From contig JAHLKI010000004.1 of NCBI GenBank assembly GCA_025602905.1, positions 186,001-250,000 on the forward strand: DNA of 64,000 nucleotides. The letters are read 5' to 3'. The stretch comes from Phlyctochytrium arcticum. Lineage: Eukaryota; Chytridiomycota; Chytridiomycetes; Chytridiales; Chytridiaceae. The notes below the pieces were generated by a model. It had not been told where the DNA came from, made no database searches, and saw only the letters and a program-made list of their open reading frames with translations. The position numbers and the translations under genes are program-made. Below, piece after piece: positions 12,642 to 24,258 of this stretch (position 1 is its first letter; each line of letters begins with the position of its first letter).

Positions 12642-12887
12642 ATGGGCATTGTCGTTCACAGCCTTTTTGCGCACCGTTGCATATCTTGCCTTTCACCTTG
12701 CATCAGCGTCAACGTACTCCAGTACATAGATGGCAACGGACATATCCGCGAGGAGTTACCGCGTCAGCGACAACAAGCTCCGGACGAAGATCCGCTCGCG
12801 TCCATTCCGGAAGACAATCCGTTACTGCCAATCTTACGCAAGTTCAAGAAGACAGTCTTTACAGAGCTACGCACGTTGCCACCCTGA
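12642..12887 (+). CDS. Unrecognised short reading frame
   Basis: An ATG-initiated frame of 81 residues, the second half of which looks protein-like (YIDGNGHIREELPRQRQQ, then IPEDNPLLPILRKF). An AG at 12720, just before the codons for YIDGNG, could be an intron acceptor, in which case the real start lies in another exon. Two other frames are also open through this stretch, so coding capacity is uncertain. No family recognised. Confidence 0.25.
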   Translation: MGIVVHSLFAHRCISCLSPCISVNVLQYIDGNGHIREELPRQRQQAPDEDPLASIPEDNPLLPILRKFKKTVFTELRTLPP

Positions 12888-13199
12888 CCGACCTATTACC
12901 AAGCTTATTACCCCTTTTCATTCCTCTTACGCATTTATACCCCTTTTCCTTTGCCCTTACACATCCGTTTCTCCAACAACCCCATTCCCCATTTCTCATA
13001 TATCATTGTACTCTCTTGCATAGCCCGTCCTGTAGAACTCTTTATTGTTGCATCAGTGTGATCCATTCTGTATATCTCAATCATAGCAAATCTTTCAGTA
13101 TTCTTTCAAGTCCAAAACCAATCCGGTTTCTCGGTTCTTTGGATCCCTTACACTCCCGTGGTGAGGACGACACCGACGACTTCAAAATCGAAATCGCCA

Positions 13200-13225
13200 A
13201 TGCCGAGAATGTCGTTGACCGCAAC
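13200..13225 (+). repeat. Isolated 26-nt match to the EsV-1-7-like repeat gene
   Basis: These 26 nt are identical to 26950-26975, the end of the fifth cysteine repeat of the gene at 26.1-27.4 kb, and in the same frame would encode ..AENVVDRN. The flanks do not continue the match clearly, so it looks like a decayed remnant or a small transposed fragment. Confidence 0.6.
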
Positions 13226-13330
13226 CGCCACCCTGTGGGAAAAATCGCGTGCCGCAGCAACATGGCGGCTGCTGGCATTTGCCTATAAAAGCAGCCTGTC
13301 CCCAAGTCCCCCTGCTGTTTTCCTCCAACC

Positions 13331-13777
13331 ATGGCCGACGATATGATTACAGGTATGTGAGAAGTGGATTCTTTGTGACAGGGCCTGGTACTTATGTATA
13401 TATATACCTTTCGCGATATAGATTTGCCCGATGTCGGCGTCGTCACTCTGTACGCACCCCTCGCACTCAACATCGGCCCCACCGCCACCACCGGCCCCAC
13501 CACAACCACCGGCCCCACCACAACCACCGACCCCACTACCACCACCGACCACACCCCCAACATCGGCCCCACCACCACCAACATCATCCCCACCACCACC
13601 CACGAACCCCCCGCCACAGCCGACCCCACCACCAACCAACCCACCACCACCAACGCTGCCACAACCGGGCCCCCCACAAACGGGGTGATGAGGAGGGGCC
13701 CACGCCGGCGGGGCCCCCGGACCCGGACTGCTCGTCGTCATGGTAGCCGTGGCAATTTGTCGAAGCTTGAATTTTAA
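13331..13777 (+). CDS. Doubtful Thr/Gly/Pro-repeat reading frame over a microsatellite
   Basis: An ATG in good context (MADDMITG) precedes a GTATGT donor, and after a possible acceptor at about 13423 the frame DLPDVGVVTLYAPLALNI continues into GPTTTT-type repeats and a basic tail (RRGPRRRGPRTRTARR), stopping at 13777. The same DNA is open as a proline-rich frame and, on the other strand, as glycine- and valine-rich frames, as expected for any (ACC)n tract. Coding status is therefore not established. Confidence 0.2.
13455..13680. repeat. Imperfect ACC/CCA trinucleotide microsatellite
   Basis: About 225 nt built from ACC/CCA triplets with interspersed GCC, ACA and CCC. It leaves several frames open on both strands. 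A short CAC/ACC run recurs at about 13990-14005. Confidence 0.8.
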
Positions 13778-13789
13778 GTACATAGATCA

Positions 13790-14139
13790 AGAAGGTAATG
13801 ATGTGACAGACGACCTAGAAAAAGGTCTTCGAGCCCGTGTCACCCCGCCATCATCAATGGCAGATCTACCAGTAGCTGAGTAGATTTTTAGACGAAGTAG
13901 CATGTATAGCATATCATAGGAAAGACTAGCCGCCCCTACCCCCCGGCCCACCCCTCCCGCGTCGTGACCCCACAACGGGTCGTGACCGACACCACCACCA
14001 CCACCACAAAGAAGGCGGAGTACTTTTGATGTATTTATTTTTTTAAAATATATATTTTTGTTCGCAACTTTGCCTTTTTTAATAGTTCTCCCTCCGGAGC
14101 ACTTTGTTCACTTTCTTGACTTGCCTTTACCCTGGCCTT
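13790..14139. other. Non-coding stretch
   Basis: About 350 nt with C-rich and A/T-rich patches (a T/A run around 14035-14060) and no supported gene. Confidence 0.5.
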
Positions 14140-14853
14140 CTATAATTGTAGTTGCCAGTCATGTTGCGTGGTTGTGAAGGGAGGGTGGTAAAGGCTAAAT
14201 TCAGCGGCCGTGCTTGTTATGGCCTGCTTTTGCGCAATGGGCTTTTTGTTGCGGTTGGTGGTGGGTAAGCGCGTGGGTTTTGATGACACCGGTTTGGAAA
14301 CTGGAGAGACTACAGGAACCGGTTCGGCCACAGGCTCGAAAATCTTTTCCTCAATCTCTTCCGGAACGGGTTCTGGGACTGGCTCTGGAACGGGAACTTC
14401 CAGCTCGGGCATCATCTCTTCCACTACTAGCTCCTCCTCTTTCTTGGCCTCCATTTCTCTGACTGCCAGACATTATGGTACGGAAGTGCCTCAGGTGCTT
14501 TGGGTGGTTCGATAATCAGCTCCTCTTTTGGTGGTGGAGCGGTTGGCGCATAGGCCGCCATTGCTCCAATGTGAGAAACCAAGGTTAGCAAACAAACTGT
14601 TCAATGAGTTTGAGCAGATGCTTTGATACAAAGACATACTTGAGATTCCGTTCTTCTTCCGTCAGGTCGATTCCTCCATCATTGAGTGCATTCTCATCAT
14701 CCCTTGTGCGCGGCGGTGCAGTTCCATTGCCTCCACCGGTGAAATGCCCATGTTCATATCCAGATTCGCAGGTGGAGCGGGCGCATCGCTACTTGTGTTG
14801 GCTTCATCTATGGCGGGTTGTGCCGACACTATTTCTGATTCTGTGACAGACAT
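14140..14853 (-). CDS. Unrecognised exon fragments, Glu/Pro/Val-rich
   Basis: Several short minus-strand frames look like pieces of one or two spliced genes but could not be joined. One (14454-14140) encodes a PEPVPEPVPEEIEE-type acidic Pro/Val/Glu repeat followed by a basic Thr-rich tail. Another begins at the ATG 14853 (MSVTESEIVSAQPAIDEANT). An overlapping frame ends GGIDLTEEERNLK next to a GTATGT donor at about 14643, and a CTAAC branch-point-like sequence lies near 14588. No family recognised; exon order and frame unresolved. Confidence 0.3.
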
Positions 14854-14892
14854 GCTTGTTGGTCTGCGACAAGTTGTGGAGCACGCCCAAAA

Positions 14893-15166
14893 CTATACGA
14901 TATGTCGAACCTTGCCCAAAACGCCGGCACAGTTACCCGAAGTTTCCCTAAGATGTGGACTACGAAAAATCGTCGTCTTTGGTATGGGGATTCCTTTGGT
15001 CGGATCCTTGGGATGAGGTGACGCGGAGAAAGCTTGAGATGCTATCGCTCGGCAAGTGCTGCGGGTGCCAAGAGTGGAAACAGCACACAATGGAGCTATC
15101 CGGATTGGGGTCTGTTGCAATACAACCCTTGAGCAGCAGCGGTAGACACTTGTGGAGGCCATTTTG
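14893..15166 (-). CDS. Unrecognised 5' exon with a mitochondrial-leader-like N-terminus
   Basis: From the ATG at 15166 the frame gives MASTSVYRCCSRVVLQQ.., rich in Arg, Ser, Ala and Cys and lacking acidic residues for about 60 positions, like a mitochondrial targeting sequence. It continues KDPTKGIPIPKTTIFRSPHL and reaches a plausible GTAACT donor near 14938. It may be the first exon of the gene whose fragments lie at 14.1-14.85 kb, but no phase-consistent join was found. Function unknown. Confidence 0.3.
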
Positions 15167-15264
15167 ACGCTACTAATAGCGTGCTTTCGTTCCGCTGTTG
15201 AGCCTTTGTTGGTCGATTTGGCGAGAATCACACGTCCGAGCATGATTGAACTGTACCTCGACAA

Positions 15265-15572
15265 TCGATTCGCGTAATCATTGGAAGTGTGAAAGAAACA
15301 TCTCGTTTACTGGAACAGCACACCGGTAACGGCACCGTCGGCAAGATTGTAATGCAAGCTGCTAGTCGTTCACCTAACCCCAGTCATGCTTGAGCAGGGC
15401 GGCAAGAGTCCTTGGATTATCGATGAGTCTGCAGTGGGCAAAGTTACTCCATTGTGGGCAGGTACTGTTTGTTTTGCTATAGTCCTACCAAATACATTTT
15501 TGCCGTGAAGGCGTGACGTGAGCACTTTGGCAAAATATTCCGCCCGAGATCTGCAGGAGATCTAACACCATC
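15265..15572. other. Short intergenic region
   Basis: About 300 nt upstream of the coiled-coil gene. A short frame starting at about 15388 (MLEQGGKSPWIIDESA) followed by a GT could be a 5' exon of that gene; not established. Confidence 0.3.
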
Positions 15573-15608
15573 TTGGCGGATGGAAATGCGGTTTCCGTGA
15601 CCGGCCGA

Positions 15609-17130
15609 ATGAGCATAGATGGTGGCGACGACACCCTAACTCCCGACCTCCCGTCGGTCTCCCGCTCCAGCTCGCTTCGTAGCAACTCTGGCCGCCGAGC
15701 AAGTGCGAGCCGCATCAGCCCAGCCCCGCGAAGACCTTCACCACTTGCGGCATTACCTACAGAGTTAGCGTCGCCCATTGCGACCGAGAATCTGACTACT
15801 TCCCCAACTAGTCAGACTGCACCTTCTTCAGTATGGGAGGAAGCTACTCGAGACGTGGTACTTTATGTCGTAAAGCGGCTCAGCTTGCAATTCTTCTTTT
15901 CCGCTCATGTCGTGTTGAGGATTGGCAAGAATGCAGCTGAGGTGGCAGACTTGCCAGAGGGCGCGGAGACACAGATTGAAATGGGATTGGTGGATCTCGA
16001 CTGCCTTGTTTTTGATGCTCTGGGTATGCTCTCAGAGTTGATATTTTTCGATATTGGAAAGCTGTTAGGTGCGTGGCATACACGGACTAAAAGCTCGCGC
16101 AAACAGAACCATTGAATTGCCCTGGCCTTTAGAGAAGGAAATAGAAAACGCGGAGCTGATCTTTCAGTTGAATGCCAACAATCATGTCTCCATCTTTCAA
16201 GCGACAAGCAAACAGCAAAAAGCAGACATCGAGCATGCCCTCCGCCAAAATACGCCAAGGGAGAAGCTCGCAATTATGCCTGAAGGTACATTTGCAGTTC
16301 GGGGTAGCTTTTATTAGCGATATGAATGACACCATTGAAAATACAAAGGCATAGATCCAGAGTGCTCTACTATAGAAGGGTACGAGTTGATGTATGTGTT
16401 CTCGTGCCTTTCAAACTAAAAATGATTCTGAGCAGATTGGATGAATTGTTGGATCACTATACAGCTGCCTGCGAAGTATACAAAGCAGAAATCAAAGTCT
16501 TGCAGGTTCGGCGCGCTGGATACATCTATGTTGAACGCGCCGGTGACTCTTTCTCCTCTAGAAAGAATTACGTGACAGAGTGGACGCTTTCGAGCTATTG
16601 GAAAAGACTTGGCATCAGACTCATGAAACCAACCTCGTAGGTTTTTCATTTACATCCAATGCTGGTTTCCGCATCTCAGACTCAGTGTTCTAGATTGTGT
16701 TAAAGTCACTCGAGGAGATGCAGCATCAGAATGAAACCCTCATGTCAAGACTAGACGAAGTAAACAAGTCGAGTAAAGAATCTGCTGGAAAGATTTCGAC
16801 GATGCAAATTCGGATGGAAGACAAAAGGCGCGCCTTGACTGTCAAGGCTGCTCAGGTAGGTCATGCGAATCAGAAAGACATTTGGTATATCCTTGACGAA
16901 TGCATTTTTAGGTCGAGACCATGCATCAGCAATTGCAGCAACCGGAGCCGGCCGTCAAGATCGAAATGTACCATCTGTTTGCAGGCGGTAGGTAACACTT
17001 GGTCTTCCTAACACGATGTGCCTTACTGATGCACGCACGGATAGCGGGCGCCATATTGTTCATTGCCTTTATTGCTCACTATATCTGGCTGGTGGTTCAG
17101 GTTACAAAGCTGAGCAGCCAGACCCGTTGA
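15609..17130 (+). CDS. Tail-anchored coiled-coil membrane protein, unrecognised family
   Basis: About seven exons join consistently. A Ser/Arg-rich N-terminus (SRSSSLRSNSGRRASASR) leads to VFDAL, then ARANRTIELPWPLEKEIENA, SIFQATSKQQKADIEHALRQ, LDELLDHYTAACEVYKAEIK, KELRDRVDAFELLEKTW and SLEEMQHQNETLMSRLDEVN, all strongly helical with heptad-like spacing. The last exon encodes a single hydrophobic span (AILFIAFIAHYIWLVV) and a short basic/polar tail (QVTKLSSQTR), stop at 17128-17130. That is a tail-anchor layout, N-terminus in the cytosol, as in golgins, SNARE-like proteins or nuclear-envelope adaptors. The first ATG in the open frame is at 15609; an upstream exon is possible. No homologue recognised. 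Confidence 0.6.
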
Positions 17131-17234
17131 CCTACAACTGTTCCGCGATCTGACTATTCTTTCACTCACGTTCTATACGAATTGTATATATACAGATCTA
17201 ATGTTTATCTAGAGAAACATCCACGAAGGGCACA

Positions 17235-20200
17235 TTACTTCTTTTTGCGTCCCGGCGCGTTCTGTGCCACAGGTGCAGCCTTAGCCTTCCCGACGCCAGG
17301 ACGTTGGTCCTCATTTACAGGTGCAGGAGTAGGTTCTGGTGTTAAGATGGGACTTGGCGAATACTGCTCTCGATACTGAGCGTTTACGGCCTTTACGTTA
17401 TTCAACGCTGTGGTGGTCTCTGCCGCGTAACGACGGAGTTGAGACATTTGCTGAGCAAATGATTGCGCGTTTTGCGCCAACTACGGGGGGAAGTAGCAAA
17501 GTTAGATACCCCAAGGCCAGATACCCCCCGAGAATGCTTTGCATGTACCTCGTCTTCCAAAGCTTGTATTTTCCCCTCGGCACGTTCAGCTCGAGTCACG
17601 GCTGTTTGATACCGTGCTTTCCAGTTATACTCCTCATAACGCTGTGCTGCCGCCTCCTCAAACCTAATAATGTTTTCAGTGAAAGCGTCTTCGCTTGATC
17701 AATAATAATGTACTGTACCTGCGGCGAGCGTCCTCCCCTTCCCACGCGTTTTTCGCAAGCTCCTCCTTCAGATTATCGTTTTCACTCTGCAAACCAGCAA
17801 CTTGCTGCTTTCCAGTTTAGCATCCTGCTCGTGCTTATAATGAGGTCGAAAGAAGGGAAGGAAAGCCCTACCACATTGAGCTCGGCCAACTGACTGGTCA
17901 ATTTTGAGTTTTCCTCTGTCACGATTTTTGCCAGTGCGTGGTCATAAATAGCTCCTTCGCGACAAACCGCTCTTATGAAATGCTCAATAGGGTTATGCGG
18001 CTCTGTAGGAGGATAATCAGGTTCTTTCACAAAAACACTTGCATATGTCAAGAGAGCCTACCTAGAACTTCCTTTCGCGTCATCTCCTGGAAAATACCCT
18101 CTAATTTGCTGATGACCTGTTCCTGCCGCTCGATAGTCTGCCGCGACTTGGCAAACTTGTCAAGTTTGGCCTGTGTGGGATGTTGAGTGCTTGAAGTCGC
18201 TGCTGGTCAGGTAGAGCTGCGTTACCTGCATCTTTTGCAAGATAGATTGCTGTGCGGTATGGGCTTGCCGCAGCTCTAAAAACCGATCTTCCAATGCGGT
18301 TTTCTAAAAACATACTGTTTAAGGTAAAGTCTCCAGCGGGCGCGATCGATTTTGTACCTCAAAGTCCACGTCCTGAAGACCTTCAATCTCTTTGACTAAT
18401 CCTGTATTGGTCTTCATGGCCTTATCGAGCTTGTACACTAAAAGAAGTAAAAACACCAGCATGTTAAGGACAAAAATTGAGGAACGTGGGAAAGAAGATC
18501 AAATTGCGCAGTTGACTGTAAAGGATATCATATCGGCGACGAATCTCATCAAGAGATAATACATCAATATCTGCGGTACTCATCAGCCGAGCAGTTTTGA
18601 TGTCAGCGTCCTCCAGTCGCCGGTGCAGAGTCTGGTTCTTGTTCTAAACATAATCATTCAGATACTCTTGGTAATGCAATCTGTGACATGGACATGAGTT
18701 CTGTACCTCCAGCCTTGCATTCAGGTCCCTCAAGTTTAGTAGCTCCTGCCCTACACGTTTCACAGCTTCAGTCCGGCGATCCAGCTCGCGTGTAAGTCGA
18801 TCAATAAGGACTTGACGTTGCTCAATGTCCTTCCGCAATAGACTTGAGCTCTTGACGTTCTCATTGGAAATCGGAAATAGGTCCTGCTGAGCTCCAAAGG
18901 GGGACTGATCTTGTGGTTGTGAATAGTCCACTTGTGGTTGATTATAACTATCGTCCAAAGGCCGCTGCTGGTGTGAAGGTTGAGCGTATGGTTGTGGTGA
19001 AAAGCGACGGGGCTTAGAGTTCCAGTCTGCCGAGGTCAGACCGTCTCTAGGCGGAGTCAGGTACCTCGACGACGGGTTCGCAGCTGAGCCAAAGTTGTCT
19101 CGTACGGGTGGCAGCCTTGCTTCAGCCATCGAGAGCATAGGCTGCGCTGACTGTCGTGGAATGGAGCTTGAAGGATGGGGTTCACGCATGGTCTGAAATA
19201 CATCATGTGCGGGATCTACAAGACCCTGCCTTGAGTTTTTAGCAAAGCGGTGACTGCGCAACGGAGCAAAGCAACATCACCTACCCAAAACTCGGGAACC
19301 TCCAAGCTAAGACGGAGTGTGTGATCTCTGGTGGCGGGATGCTTGGCGTACAAGCTCGCGAATGTCAGTGCGACATCGTCCAAGGCTATCATCTGTCCGT
19401 CGACTTTGTTTCTGAACAGAGTAATCAGCGGCACTGACGCCGTGGCAATCATTGTATGGCGTGACGACGGCTCTTGCTGCCTGCCTTCGTAATCGTCAGC
19501 ATTTGGGTCGTAAGAAATCGGAAGTGCGGCAGTTTCGCGGTAAAGTTCCACGATCAGGAAGGCGCCGTCTTGCAAGTCTTCCTTGGAGCGAATGAAGGAA
19601 TAAGTAAGACAGTCACGCACTACACAGAGTATAAAAGTGCATGTTGACATACCGGTGACGCGACAAGGACAAATGGAAAGTTCCACGATGGGCGATCTGT
19701 CATTTCAGATGAGGCTGTTAGAACGTAGTTGGGGAGCTGTGAGCGTGTTGATACTGGGGGGTTTAGATACACGAGGTTGGGGATGGAGAGGCGTCGTTCA
19801 ATTGGAGGGCCGAGAAGCTGCCCATCAGGGTCAAAGTCGAGTTTCAAATGGGATTGCGCTGGCCGGCGCGCAGTCTAGTGAGTTGTTGGAGAGTAAGGTT
19901 GCCCGTCGAGGGAATTCCAGTGGCGCTGGTACATACCTCTTCGCTTCTCTGATTCGCATCCCGAGCTATTCGTATCAAGGCGTATGTTTTACAGGCAGTT
20001 GGCAGACTTCGGGTAAAGCCGCGCAAAATACCCCCCAATATTATGACCTGCTGACTGTAGTCCTTCTGCAGATCTTTGGGATTCCCAATGCCCATATCCA
20101 GCCTAGTGATACTGACACGCATATGGGGTGCTGCGCGGCCATTCTCGGTCCCAACCGCTAATGTAAGGGTTACCTGGCGGTGCGACGGGAGCCAAGCTAA

Positions 20201-21475
20201 TGAGACTGGAAGGAAAGCGCGAGAATATATGCGCTTTGTACTGCTGTCTGCAAGCGTAAAGATGATATCGAAGCTCTCATGAGGACCGAGAGGATCGCTG
20301 AGGTCCAGGGTTAGAGTTTCACCAAACATGACCTCTCTGTGGGCGATACCGTGCTTAGGTTATGGCTAGCGCGATGTCAAGAGAATGACCTACCGACAAG
20401 GTGCTGCAAAATGAGTTCCCGCCTTCTGTTTCGGACCCCGCTGCGTCGTCTTGACTAAAACAAAAGGCCGCGGTAGCACTTTTCGCCCTGTTGTGGGATC
20501 AATGCTAGATGGGACCTGCCAAGCCTCGTGTATGATAATGACCAGATGTTGCGCAACTCGGACGGGCGGTGGCGGTAACGGCTGGTCGTCACGCTGCTTT
20601 GCTTTTGAGGATAGCTTTGCTGGAAGACCAGGAAGCTGCTCATCGACCAGCGTTTCCAGCTCCTCATAATCACGGCCCGGCTTGGAGGTCCTTCGAGAGT
20701 TTGCCCGTCTCGGGAGGCTACTGGACGATGTCCCTGCAGTAACTCCATCGCCAAGATCCAACGGCTTAGAGTCGAGCTTAATTCGAACCTCCACCTGTCC
20801 CATTGGCTCGTCCTCATCCAGACGCGATACGAATCCGTAAACTGCCGTGTGCAGCTCCCCGGTCAACAGCTTGTCGGTCAGGCTCGCGGCAGAGATGATA
20901 ACGTCACCCACCACCTCGACAGCCGAAGTTTCATGGCGAGTCCGGCATGCGGTGCACACTAGCTCAATGGGCTTGTCATCGGCCGACTTTAGCCATCGAA
21001 ACCCTTGCTGTCGCTTGGCGCTTAAGATGGTAGATGGCACATCGAACGTAAAGGTGTTTTTCTGAAAATTGGGGCGCTTGGAAGGTGAGGAAACCTCGGT
21101 GCGTTGAGGCAAAACATTTGCGAGGCCTTTAGGACCACGCAACGAGACCAAGATAAAGTAATTGGCCTCTTGACGAAACTCGGTGTTGCGAAGCTGCACG
21201 CTAAGCGTAGCAAGTTGTTCGTTGCCCATTCCCACGTTTAATGGCTCGGCCTCCTCTAGCCAATGTCCATTATCATCATCAAAAGATTCACCGCTACTCT
21301 CCGAGCTCCTCGTTTGCCAAATCCGGTCGGCGGATCTGCAACCATCAACTACAACGGCCTGCCGCAGAAGACCCTCAGGGATCGCTGCGCAAATGTTTGC
21401 GCGGAGTGCACTTCCTTTGCTTACGTTTCTCACGTGATTCTGCGCATCCCATATTGCAGGACCACACAACCGCAT
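17235..21475 (-). CDS. C2-domain/coiled-coil protein, CCDC33-like (possibly flagellar)
   Basis: All frames from 21.4 down to 17.2 kb are on the minus strand, protein-like, and join at plausible introns, so one large gene is proposed. The N-terminal part carries beta-rich C2-like segments (NYFILVSLRGPKGLANVLPQ, then VIIIHEAWQVPSSIDP with PFVLVKT). ..FAAPCR joins in phase to EVMFGETLTLDLSDPLGPHE, followed by another C2-like module (FLIVELYRETAALPISYDPN; LRLSLEVPEF). A Pro/Gln/Ser-rich linker leads into coiled coils (LIDRLTRELDRRTEAVKRVG; NSKLTSQLAEL) and a basic C-terminus PGRKKK. C2 domains followed by coiled coils match CCDC33, linked in animals to sperm and cilia; this suggests a role in zoospores. 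The true start may be the internal MGNEQLATLS. Two adjacent genes cannot be excluded. Confidence 0.55.
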
Positions 21476-21845
21476 ATACCGTCGGAGTGTGTGTTGTGGT
21501 ATTTCTGTTTAGACATTCCGGAGAAGGACCAATAGACAACGGCTACCCCAAGGACATTGGAGCGCCAGAACCACTGGGAAAAGTGCTCGACGTCTTGGGA
21601 TTTTGGTTAATCGCGACGCGCGGGTTGGAGCGGCGTACATCGCTTGTCACCACATCGTTGAGAACTTTGAGACGAGGAGTTGGCAAATCTCGACTCGGCC
21701 AAAACATAGTTTTCTGGTTTCGATCGCCCTGGGGAGTAACAACTTGGGAGTAACTATTTCCGGGCGACTTCCTACTCCGTAGATTACAACTTGACGTGGC
21801 ACCTCCTTGCATTCACGAAACGTTTGGAGCTATATTGCCGCCACC

Positions 21846-23723
21846 ATGTCTTCCTACATGGATCCAGAAGAACTGTACACCAAGCAAGGTGAGTGATCTG
21901 CCCGACTAGTTCTCGACCTTTGGCTAACTTTTGCTCGGCACGAATGAACAGACCGCATCGGTAAAGGGTCATTTGGGGAGGTGGGTAATGGACGCTTTGC
22001 ATGAATGGTGGCCCTGCTCCCGACGCAAACTTATACTTCATTTATTGCATAGGTGTACAAGGGTATCGACAAACGGACAGGAGAACCAGTGGCCATAAAA
22101 ATCATCGACCTCGAAGGTGAGCCCTAACGGTATTTGACGCGTGACGAAACTGACCAATCGCCATCACGTCGCGTATTAGATGCCGAGGACGAAATCGAAG
22201 ATATACAGCAGGAAATTAGCATCCTTTCACAACTGGATTCCCCCCATATTATAAAATACCATGGCTCGTTTACAAAAGGCTCAAGTTTATGGATTGTAAT
22301 GGAGTTTTGCCAGGGAGGATCATGTTTGGATTTGGTGCGTGACTTTTTCAGTCTGTTGGAAAGGAAAGGAGATTTTAAGATTTGGTATTAGATGCGGCCT
22401 GGAGTCTTTGACGAGGTCTTCATAGCCATCATACTGCGTGAGCTGTTGAAGGGCCTGGAATACTTGCACGGGGAAGGAAAGCTGCATCGCGATATCAAGG
22501 CTGCCAACATCTTGTTGGCAGCGGACGGCAATGTGAAGCTCGCGGATTTTGGTGTCTCGGGACAATTGACCGCAACCATGACCAAAAAGAATACCTTTGT
22601 CGGCACACCCTTTTGGATGGCACCAGGTGAATACTGCGAGTCCTTGTTTTTAGATTCTTTTCCCGTTTAACCTTTCTATTATAGAGGTAATGGCGAGGCG
22701 CAACAGCATACAGTTGAATGCCGATTTGATAAAAGTTGTTGTAGGTTATCAAACAGTCTGGATACAACGACAAAGCCGATATCTGGTCGCTTGGAATTAC
22801 CGCCATTGAGTTGGCAAAAGGGGAGCCCCCTTATGCAGATTTACACCCTATGAGAGTGCTCTTTCTGATACCCAAAAATGATCCACCTCAGTTGGAGGGA
22901 AACTACTCCAAAGCGTTCAAGGAATTCATCGCCCTTTGTTTGCACAAAGAAATAGATCAGGTTCGCTTGCGATGTGGTCAATTGTGCTTCAACAAACTAA
23001 CAGGTCGTGATAGCGGCCACCGGCGAAGGAATTGCTCAAGCATCGCTTCATCAAGGCCGCAAAGAAGACATCGTTTTTGACTGAACTGATTGAGAGGCAT
23101 GAGCAATGGCTGGCAGAGGGTGGCAGTGAGAAAGAAGGGTCTGACGAAGACGGTGATGACGATGAAGATGGCGGGTAAGACGACAACTCCGAAATCCCAT
23201 AAAGCACAAAATTAAGCTTTTTGTTAAAGGGAGGGTCAAGATGATGACTCGGACGGTTGGAATTTCGGAACTATCCGAAAAGGGACAATCAGCAAAACGC
23301 TCGGCAATAAATTACCGCCAGCCAACCAGCTGCCGCCAATCCCGCGGCCAGGAGCCGTAGCAGCGGAATCCACTGGGACAGTGCGTGGAAAACTTTTGCC
23401 AGATGCACCTGTTTCCAGCAATGCGGTAAGCTTTGGCATTTCAATCTCTTTTTCGTTCGGAATATGACCTTTGAGGGGTTTAGGCACGGCCATCAGTCAT
23501 TGAGACTGTGGTGGATCCAGCCATCCAAAGAGTCAGTGACGAAGTTGATGGTGCCGCAGCATCTCTTGCAGCTATAAAGCGCGCATTTGAGGCAGCAGAG
23601 AAGGTGGGACTGTCATGCAGTGTACTTTCGTTCCGGAAATTTGACGATATTCTCGTGTAGGAACACCCCGGTATCGTTCAGCACCTAGTGGAGGAACTCT
23701 CTGACGGATTTGCGGAAGTTTGA
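21846..23723 (+). CDS. GCKIII subfamily Ste20-like kinase (MST3/MST4/STK25 type)
   Basis: Serine/threonine kinase of the germinal-centre-kinase III group, acting with Mo25-type partners in polarity, Golgi organisation and septation (yeast Kic1, fission yeast Nak1). The ATG at 21846 sits in a near-perfect context (GCCGCCACCATG). Exons give [10 protein letters not shown] (P-loop), [10 protein letters not shown] (ATP Lys), [40 protein letters not shown] (catalytic loop), [37 protein letters not shown] and [13 protein letters not shown]. All catalytic residues are present. The C-terminal half has an acidic stretch and ends in a segment ([17 protein letters not shown]) that resembles a GCKIII dimerisation tail. 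Around nine short introns; one, after the LDL exon, lies at about 22336-22391. Confidence 0.92.
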
Positions 23724-24258
23724 AGGATTGTCCTGAGCACTCCATCTGCGCCAAGTTCTATTTCTGCTACATGTCTCCAGCGCGACGTCTTGGTTGTCTT
23801 TCCCCAAGAAACTGCCGCCGCTATACTCGACATTGGCCATTGTCTCCTTCTCGCCCCAATTCACCCTCCTCCACCGTCAATGCGCCTTTGATGTCGTACC
23901 CCGAGACCTTCAGTGTTCCCGCTTCTCTGTAATCTACTCATATCTCATGCTATATAGTTCCCTCTTTTCAGATTTTTTACTGGTGATTGTGGCCTCCCTG
24001 GAGCGTGTATGCAAAGGCACCCACATTTTTACATCCTCAGCGTCCCCTCCAACTAAATTCTTTGACGTCGATTTGTTCGTTCCGGCTCTTTGTTGGTATA
24101 TTGCCGTCGGTGTCTTTGCACCGGCTTCCTGTTTGGCGCATTGTCAAATAAATTGTTGTTTGGACCTCGTGTTTCTGGGATGTAGCAACAACTTGAACCA
24201 GCCCTTGCTATATGCGGCCTGCCGGTAATAAGTCATTCAGAATTGGACCACTCTGAGA
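23724..24258. other. Convergent spacer between kinase and RAD1
   Basis: About 535 nt, T/C-rich on the plus strand, with an open but unconvincing 144-codon frame rich in Ser, Phe and Leu (23794-24228). Probably 3' UTRs. Confidence 0.4.

Noticed and set aside
13283..13783. Glycine-rich minus-strand protein
   Set aside because: Arises from the ACC/CCA microsatellite; no splice or start support better than chance.
23794..24228. Hydrophobic plus-strand frame after the kinase
   Set aside because: Ser/Phe/Leu/Cys-rich composition expected of T/C-rich untranslated sequence; no recognised motif or good start context.
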